Assembly: GCA_038316355.1 (NCBI GenBank)
Contig: JBBQAO010000008.1
Coordinates: 1 to 64,000, forward strand
From: Ga0077527 sp038316355
GTDB lineage: Bacteria; Pseudomonadota; Gammaproteobacteria; Burkholderiales; SG8-41
Reading direction: 5' to 3'
Length of the DNA stretch: 64,000 bases
The notes under the pieces are model-generated. The model searched no databases, was not told the DNA's origin, and saw only the letters and a program-made list of their open reading frames with translations. The position numbers were made by a program, and so were the translations under genes. Positions 41,431 through 50,281 of the stretch are shown piece after piece; position 1 is the first letter of the stretch, and each line of letters begins with the position of its first letter.

Positions 41431-41823
41431 ATGGCAGTTCAAAAGAATTACGGTACCGGCCGGCGCAAAAGCGCAGTGGCCCGCGTTTACCTGCAGCCCG
41501 GCAAGGGCAGCATTGTCGTCAACGGCAAACCGGTGGACGAGTTTTTCTCGCGTGAAACCGGCCGCATGGTCGTGCGCCAACCGCTGGTGCTGATCGAGAA
41601 GCTGGATAGCTTCGACATCAAGGTCAACGTGACCGGCGGTGGTGAATCCGGGCAGGCCGGCGCGGTGCGCCACGGTATCACCCGCGCCTTGATCGATTAC
41701 GACGCCGCACTGAAGCCGGTGCTGCGCAAGGCGGGTCTTGTCACGCGCGATGCACGCGAAGTCGAGCGCAAGAAAGTCGGTTTGCGCAAGGCGCGGCGGC
41801 GCAAGCAGTTCTCCAAGCGGTAA
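41431..41823 (+). CDS. rpsI: Small ribosomal subunit protein uS9
   Basis: 30S protein S9 (130 aa), whose C-terminal tail reaches the P-site tRNA. It has YGTGRRKSAVARVYLQPG at the start, GQAGAVRHGITRALIDYD in the middle, and the Lys/Arg-rich end KKVGLRKARRRKQFSKR, all normal. It is the second gene of the rplM operon and is followed by a strong hairpin. Confidence 0.98.
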   Translation: MAVQKNYGTGRRKSAVARVYLQPGKGSIVVNGKPVDEFFSRETGRMVVRQPLVLIEKLDSFDIKVNVTGGGESGQAGAVRHGITRALIDYDAALKPVLRKAGLVTRDAREVERKKVGLRKARRRKQFSKR

Positions 41824-41850
41824 CGCAGTTTTTGGCAGAACAGTGTTCGG

Positions 41851-41876
41851 ACAAGGCCGCCCAAGGGCGGCCTTGT
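41851..41876 (+). terminator. Hairpin after rpsI
   Basis: A perfect 12-bp inverted repeat, ACAAGGCCGCCC with GGGCGGCCTTGT, separated by AA. It is followed by CGTCTCT rather than a run of T, so termination may be inefficient or need help. Placement 27 bases after the ribosomal operon supports a terminator role. Confidence 0.6.
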
Positions 41877-41937
41877 CGTCTCTGGCGCAAGTGTCGTTAT
41901 AAGCCGACAAACCGGCGGGCAGGGAAGGCAGCAAGAC

Positions 41938-42987
41938 ATGACTCAGAAGACCATCAAGGTGGGGATCGTCGGCGGCACCGGCTATACCGGGGTCGAATTG
42001 CTGCGTCTGCTGGCCCAGCATCCGCACTCGGAATTGCGCGCGATCACTTCACGCAAGGAAGCCGGCATGCCGGTCGCCGAGATGTTTCCGAATCTGCGCG
42101 GCCGGGTCAGCCTGCGTTTCAGCGAACCTGCAGCATCAGGCCTTGACCAATGTGACGTGGTGTTTTTTGCGACGCCCAATGGTGTCGCGATGCAGGAAGC
42201 GCGCGCGCTGGTCGATGCCGGCGTGAGGGTCATCGACCTGGCTGCGGATTTCCGCATCCGCGATGTCGCGGTCTGGGAACAGTATTACAAAATGAAGCAT
42301 GCCTGCCCGGAGCTGGTGGCCGAGGCGGTGTATGCCTTGCCCGAGGTCAATCGCACGGAGATCGAAAAAGCCCGGGTGATCGCCAACCCGGGGTGTTACC
42401 CGACTGCAGTGCAGCTGGGATTCCTGCCGTTGATTGAAGCCGGCTGCGTGGATGCCGGGCACCTGATTGCCGATGCCAAGTCCGGCGTGTCCGGAGCCGG
42501 TCGCAAGGCCGAGACGCATATCCTGCATGCCGAAGCCGCTGATAACTTCAAGGCCTACGGCGTGGGCAGCCATCGCCACCAGCCGGAAATCGCGCAGGGA
42601 CTGGCGCGGGCCGCCGGCCAGCCGGTCGGCCTGGTGTTTGTGCCGCACCTGACGCCGATGATCCGTGGCATCCATGCCACCTTGTATGCGCGACTGACCA
42701 AATCGATAACAGCCGCCGATCTGCAGGCTTTGTATGAAAAACGTTATGCCGGTGAAGCTTTTGTTGACGTCATGCCTGCGGGCAGCCATCCCGAAACGCG
42801 TTCGGTGCGTGGCGCGAACCATTGCCGCATTGCCGTGCACCTGCCGCAGGGCGGAGATACCGTCGTCGTGCTGTCGGTGATCGACAATCTGGTCAAGGGC
42901 GCCGCCGGCCAGGCCGTGCAGAACATGAACATCCTGTTCGGGCTGGCCGAAGATACCGGCCTGACCCAGGTGGCGCTGCTGCCCTGA
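41938..42987 (+). CDS. argC: N-acetyl-gamma-glutamyl-phosphate reductase
   Basis: NADPH-dependent reductase of arginine synthesis (349 aa) that turns N-acetylglutamyl phosphate into the semialdehyde. The nucleotide site is VGIVGGTGYTGVELLRLL, the catalytic Cys153 is in ANPGCYPTAVQLG, and the catalytic His region is VPHLTPMIRGIHAT. Length matches the long (type 1) ArgC. It begins about 60 bases after the rpsI hairpin; no other arg gene is nearby. Confidence 0.97.
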   Translation: MTQKTIKVGIVGGTGYTGVELLRLLAQHPHSELRAITSRKEAGMPVAEMFPNLRGRVSLRFSEPAASGLDQCDVVFFATPNGVAMQEARALVDAGVRVIDLAADFRIRDVAVWEQYYKMKHACPELVAEAVYALPEVNRTEIEKARVIANPGCYPTAVQLGFLPLIEAGCVDAGHLIADAKSGVSGAGRKAETHILHAEAADNFKAYGVGSHRHQPEIAQGLARAAGQPVGLVFVPHLTPMIRGIHATLYARLTKSITAADLQALYEKRYAGEAFVDVMPAGSHPETRSVRGANHCRIAVHLPQGGDTVVVLSVIDNLVKGAAGQAVQNMNILFGLAEDTGLTQVALLP

Positions 42988-42991
42988 TGGC

Positions 42992-43741
42992 ATGAGGCGC
43001 GCGCTCAAAACATTCGTGCGTCGTTTCGGTATCGACGCACCGCGTCTCGCGGTGCGTCTGCACATGCCATGGTACTGGCGCTGGAGTGGCGTGATTGCAG
43101 GAGGATTGCTGGTTGCCGGTGTGGCCTGGTTTACCTACGACTTCGGCCTCGAGTATGCCGGGTTCCGCCAGGGAGAGGCGGCGCGCCTGCGCGCCCAACT
43201 CGACGAAACCGTGCGCCAGCAGCAGGTCGAACTTGCTGAGCTGAATGCCAAAACCGCGTCGGCGGAGCGCCAGTTGCAGATCGAGCGCGCGACCTATGGC
43301 GATCTGGCGCGGCAGGTCAAATCGCTGGCCCAGGAAAATGCCACGCTGAAGGAAGACCTCGCGTTTTTCCAGTCGCTGACCGCTGCCACCGGCAAAGAGG
43401 GTGCCGTCAGCGTCAACCGTTTCCGTCTGATGCCGGAGACGGTTCCGGGCGAGTATCGTTACCAGCTGCTGCTGGTGCAGACGGGGGAAAGGGCCAAGGA
43501 GTTTAATGGCCGATTGCAGTTCGTGTTGAATCTGCAGCAGGATGGCCGTAAAGTGGTTCTGATGCTGCCGTCCGATTTGAAGGGGGTGGCCAAGGAGTAC
43601 CAGGTCAGTTTCAAGCTGTTTCAGCGCGTTGAAGGCATGTTCCGGATTTCGCCTGATGCGGTGGTAAAAGGTCTGCAGGTGCGCGTGTTTGAAGGCAATT
43701 CCGAAGCGCCGAAGCTGACCCACAATGTCACGATTTCATAG
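42992..43741 (+). CDS. DUF6776-like membrane protein with coiled coil
   Basis: A 249-residue protein with an N-terminal basic stretch, one membrane helix (WSGVIAGGLLVAGVAWFTYDF, about residues 31-51), a coiled coil (about 60-125, RLRAQLDETVRQQQVELAELNAK onward) and a C-terminal beta-rich domain (FRLMPETVPGEYRYQLLLVQTGER). I recall similar proteins next to bactofilin genes in betaproteobacteria, annotated as DUF6776. The bactofilin gene starts 13 bases after it, so the two may work together at the membrane; no direct function is known. Its start lies four bases after argC. Confidence 0.75.
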   Translation: MRRALKTFVRRFGIDAPRLAVRLHMPWYWRWSGVIAGGLLVAGVAWFTYDFGLEYAGFRQGEAARLRAQLDETVRQQQVELAELNAKTASAERQLQIERATYGDLARQVKSLAQENATLKEDLAFFQSLTAATGKEGAVSVNRFRLMPETVPGEYRYQLLLVQTGERAKEFNGRLQFVLNLQQDGRKVVLMLPSDLKGVAKEYQVSFKLFQRVEGMFRISPDAVVKGLQVRVFEGNSEAPKLTHNVTIS

Positions 43742-43754
43742 TGGAGACGTCATC

Positions 43755-44162
43755 ATGTTCGGCAATAAACCCAGCAAACCCCAGAACCGAATCGATTGCC
43801 TGATCGGCGCAGGTACCGTGATCAAGGGCGATCTGACCTTCGACGGCGGGTTGCGCGTCGATGGCCATGTGCATGGCAATGTGGTTTCGATTGAAGGCAA
43901 ACAGGGCACGCTGGTGTTGTCGGAAGCCGCCCGCATCGAAGGCGAAATCCGCGTCTCCCATGTGGTTATCAACGGCACGGTAGTCGGTCCGGTACATGCT
44001 GCCGATTACGTCGAACTGCAGAGCAAAGCGAATGTCACAGGGGATGTGTATTACCGGACCCTGGAAATGCAGCTGGGCGCCGTGGTACAGGGCCGGCTGG
44101 TATATCAGGATGACGTCAAAGCCGACAAAGTCGTCAAATTCAAGCCTGCTGCGGTGGAATAA
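43755..44162 (+). CDS. Bactofilin family cytoskeletal protein
   Basis: Polymer-forming cytoskeletal protein (135 aa). The core is a right-handed beta-helix with six-residue turns (LTFDGGLRVDGHVHGNVVSIEGKQG, then EAARIEGEIRVSHVVINGTVVGPVHA), the bactofilin fold. Such proteins self-assemble into filaments without nucleotide and bind the membrane or recruit wall enzymes. The preferred start is the ATG at 43755 after GTGGAG; ten residues of upstream frame overlap the previous gene. An M23 peptidase, the partner type in several bacteria, lies at 45770 but on the other strand. Confidence 0.92.
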   Translation: MFGNKPSKPQNRIDCLIGAGTVIKGDLTFDGGLRVDGHVHGNVVSIEGKQGTLVLSEAARIEGEIRVSHVVINGTVVGPVHAADYVELQSKANVTGDVYYRTLEMQLGAVVQGRLVYQDDVKADKVVKFKPAAVE

Positions 44163-44227
44163 GCGCTTTCAGGGGCGGGGGGATATAATGGACCCCTGCA
44201 GTCCAGTGGAAATCAGGAGCAAATGCC

Positions 44228-44581
44228 ATGAATGCTGTTGTCGAAATGATGCCGGAACCGATGCTGTTCACCGAGAACGCCGCAGCCAAAGTGCGGCAGT
44301 TGATCGAAGAGGAAGGCAACCCCGGGCTCAAGCTGCGGGTGTTTGTCACCGGTGGCGGCTGTTCCGGCTTCCAGTACGGATTCACCTTCGATGAAGCAGT
44401 GAACGAAGATGACACGTCGCTGCAAAAAGGCGGCGTCACGCTGCTGGTCGATCCGATGAGCCTGCAATACCTGACTGGCGCGGAAATCGACTATCAGGAA
44501 AATGTTGAGGGCGCGCAGTTCGTGATCAAGAATCCGAACGCCAGTTCCACCTGCGGCTGCGGTTCGTCGTTCTCGGCATAA
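44228..44581 (+). CDS. erpA: Iron-sulfur cluster insertion protein ErpA
   Basis: A-type carrier (117 aa) that hands Fe-S clusters to target enzymes. The three cluster Cys are present: Cys45 in TGGGCSGFQYGF and Cys109/Cys111 in STCGCGSSF at the C-terminus. Length and the block LTGAEIDYQENVEGAQFVIKNPNA are typical of ErpA. A clear terminator follows 23 bases later. Confidence 0.96.
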   Translation: MNAVVEMMPEPMLFTENAAAKVRQLIEEEGNPGLKLRVFVTGGGCSGFQYGFTFDEAVNEDDTSLQKGGVTLLVDPMSLQYLTGAEIDYQENVEGAQFVIKNPNASSTCGCGSSFSA

Positions 44582-44604
44582 ACCTGAACTTCAGGCGGTA
44601 AATC

Positions 44605-44635
44605 AAACGGGGGCTGATGCCCCCGTTTTGTTTTT
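44605..44635 (+). terminator. Rho-independent terminator of erpA
   Basis: AAACGGGGGC pairs with GCCCCCGTTT (44605-44614 with 44619-44628) around TGAT, followed by a T-rich tract TGTTTTT. The A-rich left arm means it could also serve the convergent anmK transcript. Confidence 0.9.
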
Positions 44636-44668
44636 CAGCAATAAATCATTGCAATGCGCAATGACCGG

Positions 44669-45757
44669 TCAGGCCGGGTAAATCGCCCCCAGCACGCGCA
44701 GGCCCCGCGCTCCTGTGACCTGGGGCAGATTGCCAGGCTTCCCGTCCACGGCACGTTGTGCCAGCCATGCAAACGCCGCAGCTTCAACGGATTCGGCGGC
44801 GATGCCCAGTTCGTCGGTGACGGCAAGGCGTTTCCCCGGCAGCAGCGCGGCAAGACGTGCGCGCAGCGTGTTGTTGCGGGCACCGCCGCCACACAGATAA
44901 ACCTCGCGCGCATCTGCGCAATGCGCAAGCAGCGCGCGGGCGATGGTCGTTGCCGTCAGGTCACACAGCGTGGCCTGCACATCCACAGGACGTTCGTTGC
45001 CAGCCAGCGCGTTTTTTAGATTTTGTAAATTGAACAGGTCACGCCCGGTGCTTTTCGGCGGCGAGCGTTCGAAAAATTCATGCGCCAGCAGTCGTTCCAG
45101 CAACTCCGGCAGCGCTGAACCCCGTGCCGCCCAGGCGCCGCTGGCGTCATAGGCGACGCCCTGGTGCGCCATGATCCAGCCATCCATCAGTACGTTGCCG
45201 GGGCCGCAATCGAAGCCGATGACGTCGCCCTGCACCGGAAGACGGGTGATATTGGCAATGCCGCCGATATTGACCACCGCACGCGACAGTTGCGGATGTG
45301 CGAACACCGCACGATGAAAAGCCGGCACCAACGGGGCACCTTCGCCGCCAGCAGCAATGTCACGGCTGCGGAAATCGCAGACCACGCGGATGCCGGTGAG
45401 TTCGGCAAGCAGTGCGGCGTTGACCAGTTGTATGGTGTAGCCGGACTCCGGGCGATGGCGCACGGTCTGGCCGTGGCAGCCGATGGCAGTGATTTGATCG
45501 ACCGTTGTGTGCGTCTGTGTCAGCAGCGTACGCACCACCGCGGCATAACCCAGAGCCAGTGCGTTTGCCGCCAGCGCGGCGCGATGCAGTTCATCGGGGC
45601 CCGGCTCGTTCAGCGCGAGCAGGCCTGTGCGTAATTGCGGCGAAAACGGCTGGTGGCTGTGGTGCAGCAGCGCGGGCGCGCCGTTGAGATCAATCAGCAC
45701 GGCGTCGATGCCGTCCATGCTGGTGCCGGACATCAACCCGATATACAGACCGGGCAT
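44669..45757 (-). CDS. anmK: Anhydro-N-acetylmuramic acid kinase
   Basis: Sugar kinase of peptidoglycan recycling (362 aa) that opens and phosphorylates 1,6-anhydro-N-acetylmuramate to MurNAc-6-phosphate. The N-terminal phosphate loop GLMSGTSMDGIDAVL, the GCHGQTVRHRP block with the catalytic region, the NIGGIANITRLP and FDCGPGNVLMDGW blocks are standard. It follows the M23 peptidase gene by 12 bases and is divergent from tyrS through it, a conserved proteobacterial arrangement. Confidence 0.96.
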   Translation of the reverse strand: MPGLYIGLMSGTSMDGIDAVLIDLNGAPALLHHSHQPFSPQLRTGLLALNEPGPDELHRAALAANALALGYAAVVRTLLTQTHTTVDQITAIGCHGQTVRHRPESGYTIQLVNAALLAELTGIRVVCDFRSRDIAAGGEGAPLVPAFHRAVFAHPQLSRAVVNIGGIANITRLPVQGDVIGFDCGPGNVLMDGWIMAHQGVAYDASGAWAARGSALPELLERLLAHEFFERSPPKSTGRDLFNLQNLKNALAGNERPVDVQATLCDLTATTIARALLAHCADAREVYLCGGGARNNTLRARLAALLPGKRLAVTDELGIAAESVEAAAFAWLAQRAVDGKPGNLPQVTGARGLRVLGAIYPA

Positions 45758-45769
45758 CGCGGCTGTGCT

Positions 45770-47086
45770 TTAGCGGGCGGCCGGGATTTGCCGCAGTAAC
45801 GCGAGGCGTTCGCCCATCGGACGCGTAACTTCGTCGAACGCGTTGCGGTACTGCGGTGCCAGCGGCGGCGCCGGCGGCATCGCGACGCGCAACGGATCCT
45901 GGTGGGCATTGTTGATGCGGAATTCGTAATGCAGATGGGGTCCGGTGGCGAGCCCGGTGCTGCCGACATAACCGATGATGTCGCCCTGGCTCACACGTTT
46001 GCCGCGTTGCATGCCCGGCGCGAAACCCGACAGGTGGCCGTACCAGGTGGTGAATTTTGATTGATGCCGCAATACCACCAGGTTGCCGTAACCGCCCTGG
46101 CGTCCGGCGAATTCAACGATGCCGCCGCTGGTGGCTTTGACCCGTGTGCCGGTGGGTGCCGCGTAATCGACACCGGTATGCGCGCGCCAGGTTTTCAGCA
46201 CCGGATGGAAGCGCGCTCGCGTGAAGCCCGAACTGATGCGCGAGAATTCCAGCGGCGAACGGAGGAAGGCCTTGCGGATGTTTTTGCCGTCCAGAGTGTA
46301 ATAACCGCCCTCGCCTTCGGGGTTCTGGAACCATACGGCATGGAAGGTTTTGCCCTGATTGGTGAATTCCGCCGCCAGCAGGCGGTTGGTTTTCACCGGC
46401 TCACCCTGGTGATACTGCACTTCGTAAATGGCGGAGAAACGGTCGCCGCGGCGCAGGTCGCGATGGAAATCGATGTCGGTGGAGAAGATGTCAGCGATCT
46501 GCACGGCGACCGCGTCGGACATGCCGGCAGCGTCGGTTGCGGCAAACAGCGAGGACACGATTTCGCCGGAGCGCATGTGGATCTGGGTCTCGACCTCGGC
46601 GGGGCCTTCCCAGACCTGCAGCACATCGTTGCCGGCCTGGTCGATTTTCAGCAATTGCGCGCCATTCAGATAACGCAGCGCCAGCAGCCGGCCGTCGGCA
46701 CTGGTCTGGGCACGCACCGTGCGGCCCGGGATCAGCCGGTACAGCGCACGTGCCTGGCGCGTATGTTGCAGCAGGAGTGCCGAACCCGCCTCGTCGATCT
46801 GCAGGCGCTGCAATATGGAGGCGATGGTGTCACCGCGCTCGATGCGCGTCTCGCGCCAGTAGGTTTCGCCCGAGGTGTCGGTCACGGGCAGCGCCGGCAG
46901 CACCAGCTCCTCGACCACATTCTCGCGCGCCACGGTGTCGGTCACGGTGTCGGGGGCAATGCCGAAAGCCGCCATCACGCCGACAAACGGCAGCACCAGC
47001 GCGAGCAGCACGCGACGTGCCGCGCTGCCGCGGAGCCAGTCTGAAAGTTTTTGCGCTAGAATCGCGAATCGCACGGACAATGACAA
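45770..47086 (-). CDS. M23-family murein endopeptidase (MepM-like)
   Basis: Zinc peptidase (438 aa) for peptidoglycan cross-links. One N-terminal membrane helix (RRVLLALVLPFVGVMAAFGIA), a LysM/OapA-like region (IERGDTIASILQRLQI), a second domain, then the M23 domain (about 300-400). Zinc ligands are His and Asp in RAHTGVDYAAPTGT and the last His in GPHLHYEFRIN, with the catalytic His nearby (TTWYGHLS). It is anchored with the catalytic part in the periplasm. It would free strands for growth and feed recycling by anmK, the next gene. Confidence 0.93.
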   Translation of the reverse strand: MSLSVRFAILAQKLSDWLRGSAARRVLLALVLPFVGVMAAFGIAPDTVTDTVARENVVEELVLPALPVTDTSGETYWRETRIERGDTIASILQRLQIDEAGSALLLQHTRQARALYRLIPGRTVRAQTSADGRLLALRYLNGAQLLKIDQAGNDVLQVWEGPAEVETQIHMRSGEIVSSLFAATDAAGMSDAVAVQIADIFSTDIDFHRDLRRGDRFSAIYEVQYHQGEPVKTNRLLAAEFTNQGKTFHAVWFQNPEGEGGYYTLDGKNIRKAFLRSPLEFSRISSGFTRARFHPVLKTWRAHTGVDYAAPTGTRVKATSGGIVEFAGRQGGYGNLVVLRHQSKFTTWYGHLSGFAPGMQRGKRVSQGDIIGYVGSTGLATGPHLHYEFRINNAHQDPLRVAMPPAPPLAPQYRNAFDEVTRPMGERLALLRQIPAAR

Positions 47087-47188
47087 AATGCGCTTCCCTT
47101 ATGATTTGCAAGCATTTTTCAGCCCGCAGCTTAGCAGAATATCGATAGCGGGAAAACCCGTTTTTTGCACTCTGAAATACCACACTGA

Positions 47189-48400
47189 ATGACCAACAAC
47201 GTGACCAGCATCGATCACCAGATCGAGATCATCCGCCGCGGTTGCAACGAACTGCTGCGCGAGCCGGAATTGCGTGAAAAACTCGCCGCTGGCCGGCCGT
47301 TGCGCATCAAGGCCGGTTTTGATCCGACGGCACCGGACCTGCATCTCGGCCATACCGTACTGATTAACAAGCTGCGCCAGTTCCAGGAACTCGGCCACGA
47401 TGTGTTGTTCCTGATCGGCGATTTCACCGGCATGATCGGCGATCCGACCGGCAAAAATGCGACCCGCCCGCCGCTGACGCGCGAGGAAGTCACGCGCAAC
47501 GCCAAGACCTATACCGAGCAGGTGTTTCGCATCCTCGACCGTGAACGCACCGAGGTGGTGTTCAACTCGACGTGGATGGACCGCATGAGCGCGGTCGACA
47601 TGATCAAACTGGCCGCTTCGCACACTGTCGCGCGCATGCTCGAGCGCGATGATTTCTCCAAGCGTTATCGCGGCAACCAGCCAATCGCCATTCACGAATT
47701 CCTCTACCCGCTGGTGCAGGGTTACGATTCGGTGGCGCTGCAGGCTGATGTCGAACTCGGCGGCACCGACCAGAAATTTAACCTGCTGATGGGGCGTGAG
47801 CTGCAGAAACACCACGGCCAGGCGCCGCAGTGCATCCTGACCATGCCGCTGCTTGAGGGGCTGGACGGCGTCAACAAGATGTCGAAATCGCTGGGTAATT
47901 ACGTCGGCATCCAGGAAGCGCCCAACGAGATATTCGGCAAGCTGATGTCGGTGTCTGATGAACTGATGTGGCGTTACCTCGAACTGCTGTCATTCGAGCC
48001 GCTGAAGACCATCCAGCAGTGGCGAGCGGAAGTTTCCGCCGGCCGCAATCCGCGTGACATCAAAGTGGCCCTGGCGCAGGAAATCGTCAATCGTTTCCAC
48101 GGGGCTGATGCCGCGCGGAACGCGCTGGCCGATTTCGAGTCCCGCTTTAAACAGCATGAAATTCCCGATGACATTGCCGAAGTGCGACTTGAAGGCGAAG
48201 CGGACGGTCTGGCGATTGCCGCGGTGCTGAAGCAGGCGGGTCTGACACCGAGCACCTCGGATGCGCTGCGCATGCTGGCACAGGGCGGTGTCAAAATGGA
48301 CGGTGCAAAAATCAGCGACAAGTCGCTGAAAATCGCGCGCGGTGCGAGCGTGGTGCTGCAGGTCGGCAAGCGTAAATTCGCCCGCGTCACCGTCAATTAA
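47189..48400 (+). CDS. tyrS: Tyrosyl-tRNA synthetase
   Basis: Class I aminoacyl-tRNA synthetase (403 aa). The HIGH motif reads HLGHTVLINKL, KMSKS is in NKMSKSLGNYVG, and the tyrosine site has GDFTGMIGDPTGKN; a C-terminal S4 RNA-binding domain (about 340-403, SDALRMLAQGGVKMDGAKI) follows. The length and GFDPTAPDLHLGH text place it in the TyrZ-like group common in betaproteobacteria rather than the E. coli TyrS group. It is divergent from the M23 gene. Confidence 0.96.
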   Translation: MTNNVTSIDHQIEIIRRGCNELLREPELREKLAAGRPLRIKAGFDPTAPDLHLGHTVLINKLRQFQELGHDVLFLIGDFTGMIGDPTGKNATRPPLTREEVTRNAKTYTEQVFRILDRERTEVVFNSTWMDRMSAVDMIKLAASHTVARMLERDDFSKRYRGNQPIAIHEFLYPLVQGYDSVALQADVELGGTDQKFNLLMGRELQKHHGQAPQCILTMPLLEGLDGVNKMSKSLGNYVGIQEAPNEIFGKLMSVSDELMWRYLELLSFEPLKTIQQWRAEVSAGRNPRDIKVALAQEIVNRFHGADAARNALADFESRFKQHEIPDDIAEVRLEGEADGLAIAAVLKQAGLTPSTSDALRMLAQGGVKMDGAKISDKSLKIARGASVVLQVGKRKFARVTVN

Positions 48401-48403
48401 ATT

Positions 48404-48417
48404 ATCAATAAAAACAA
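48404..48417 (+). repeat. AT-rich 14-base word ATCAATAAAAACAA, copy 2
   Basis: It starts three bases after the tyrS stop and ends five bases before the stop of the convergent oxidoreductase gene. It is identical to the words at 15917-15930 and, inverted, 59491-59504. Confidence 0.7.
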
Positions 48418-48421
48418 ATAG

Positions 48422-49552
48422 TTACAATATTTCCTGCGTTGTGTTGCGGTAACGTTGCATGAATGCGGTGTCGATATAATTTTTCCACCACCACACCCAG
48501 CCGCCGCCGAATGCAAACGGCCCGTACGACGCCACGGCATAACGATCACCGGTGCTGATCAGCGCCAGCGCCCTGCGCTGCGGTTGATACTCCAGCAGCG
48601 GTTCGCCGCGCAGTGCACGGCGCAGATTTTCCGTGAGCGGTGGCCCCTGGCGCACGGCGTAGACACCGGATTTCGGCCGTGGCGTTGACTGCATGGCCGC
48701 GATGTCGCCGGTGGCGAATGCAAAGCCGTGCGACGGCGATTGCAGATGCCTGTTGACGGCAATGAAGCCGCCGTCATCGGTCTGCAGCCCGCTGGCACGC
48801 GGCCATGCCGGTGCCGCGGCACCGGTGACCCAGATCACGTGGTCGGCGGGTAACCGTTCGCCGCTGCCCAGGACCAGGCCTTCAGTGCTTGCGGCCCGCA
48901 CCGGCGCATCGAGGCGCAGCGTAATGCCGCGTTTGCGCAACACCGCGCTGAAACTGCGCTGCACTCCTGCGGGATGTGCGGGAAGCAGCGTCGGGCCGTC
49001 GCTGATGATGGTGAACTGCGCGCGGCCGTTGTCGTTGTGGATGCAGTGGTGCATGGCCAATGCCAGTTCGACACCGCCGGCGCCGGCGCCGACGATGGCG
49101 ATGCGCAAACCGGTGGTTGCTGTGCGCGCGGCGGTGCGCAGTGTCGTCCAATGGTCGAGGAATACGGACACGGGTTTTATTGGCATGCCGTGCTCTGCCG
49201 CGCCGGGAATGCCGGCGGTGACCGGCGTTGATCCGCTGTCAACGGCAACCACGTCGAAGACGTACTCCGCGCCGTCGGTGCAGCGGCCGACGCGGCGCTG
49301 CAGATCGAGCCCGGTGATTGTGCCGGCAACACGCCGGACACCGGCGCCACGGCACAGCATTTCCAGATCGATATGGCAGTCTTCGAAACGGTAATGCCCG
49401 GCGATATGGCCGGGCAGCATGCCCGAGTAGGGGGTATGCCGGTCCGGACTGACCAGAGTTACCGCGACGCCGGGTTCCGGGGCAAGTCCGAAGCGGCGGA
49501 TGACCTCGACATGGCTGTGGCCGCCGCCGATCAGCAGCAAGCGCTTGGGCAT
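48422..49552 (-). CDS. FAD-dependent pyridine-nucleotide oxidoreductase (SelD N-terminal-type)
   Basis: Two-dinucleotide-fold flavoprotein (376 aa) related to type II NADH dehydrogenases and to the domain found fused before SelD in some bacteria. FAD site LLLIGGGHSHVEVIRRFG, NAD(P) site IAIVGAGAGGVELALAMH, and the FAD-closing motif FAFATGDIAAM are present. There is no selD partner in the window. The C-terminus (WVWWWKNYIDTAFMQRY) is hydrophobic and aromatic and may touch the membrane. Electron acceptor unknown. It starts ten bases after the first msrA gene. Confidence 0.8.
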   Translation of the reverse strand: MPKRLLLIGGGHSHVEVIRRFGLAPEPGVAVTLVSPDRHTPYSGMLPGHIAGHYRFEDCHIDLEMLCRGAGVRRVAGTITGLDLQRRVGRCTDGAEYVFDVVAVDSGSTPVTAGIPGAAEHGMPIKPVSVFLDHWTTLRTAARTATTGLRIAIVGAGAGGVELALAMHHCIHNDNGRAQFTIISDGPTLLPAHPAGVQRSFSAVLRKRGITLRLDAPVRAASTEGLVLGSGERLPADHVIWVTGAAAPAWPRASGLQTDDGGFIAVNRHLQSPSHGFAFATGDIAAMQSTPRPKSGVYAVRQGPPLTENLRRALRGEPLLEYQPQRRALALISTGDRYAVASYGPFAFGGGWVWWWKNYIDTAFMQRYRNTTQEIL

Positions 49553-49562
49553 TGCCGCCGGC

Positions 49563-50195
49563 TTATTGCGTTTTCCACACTTCCTTCAGGCGCGCCGCGC
49601 GGCCGCAACTGGTCTTGTAGTAGGTGTAACGCACCGGATTCTTCTTGTAATAATCCTGATGGTATTCCTCGGCCGCATAAAACTCCGCCGACTTGGTGAT
49701 CAGCGTCTTGATGTCACCGGTGAAGGGCTTGTCTTTCGCCAGTTTGGTCTTCGACGCTTCGGCTGCTTTGCGCTGATCTTCATTGTGATAAAAAATTTCG
49801 CTGCGGTACTGTGAGCCGTGATCGCAGAACTGGCCGTTGGCCTGAGTCGGATCGATGTTGCGCCAGAAGGTGTCGAGCAGTTGTGCGTAGCTGACTTTCG
49901 CCGGATCGTAGGCCACCTGCACCACTTCATTGTGGCCGGTGTTGCCTGCCGAAACCTGCGGATAAGTCGGGTTTTTGCTGTGCCCGCCCATATACCCCGA
50001 AGTGGTCGAGATCACACCGGGCACCTTGTCGAACGCCTCCTCGACACACCAGAAACAGCCGGCGCCGAAGGTGGCCACTGTCGTTGTCGGAGCAACCGCT
50101 GGCCTGGCGGGCTGGGACTGCGCCAGTACCGGTGTGAGCAGCGCGCCAAGCAGGGCGAGCCGCCAGAAAATACCTTTGAAAATCATGTACATCAT
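49563..50195 (-). CDS. msrA: Exported peptide methionine sulfoxide reductase MsrA
   Basis: MsrA (210 aa) that reduces methionine-S-sulfoxide. Unlike the copy at 51357 it has a signal peptide (IFKGIFWRLALLGALLTPVLA), so it likely protects periplasmic proteins. The catalytic site is FGAGCFWCVEEAF, with SGYMGGHSKNPTY and DHGSQYRSEIFYH typical of the family, and a resolving Cys near the end (TSCGRA). GGGAGA eight bases before the ATG supports the 50195 start. It is divergent from fbp, which separates the two msrA genes. Confidence 0.93.
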   Translation of the reverse strand: MMYMIFKGIFWRLALLGALLTPVLAQSQPARPAVAPTTTVATFGAGCFWCVEEAFDKVPGVISTTSGYMGGHSKNPTYPQVSAGNTGHNEVVQVAYDPAKVSYAQLLDTFWRNIDPTQANGQFCDHGSQYRSEIFYHNEDQRKAAEASKTKLAKDKPFTGDIKTLITKSAEFYAAEEYHQDYYKKNPVRYTYYKTSCGRAARLKEVWKTQ

Positions 50196-50281
50196 TTGTG
50201 TCTCCCGGTTAAAACCAGTATATCGGATAATCGCAGTCCCGATCCCGGACCGACGGGTGGTTGACTATTAGTGGAGAAAAC

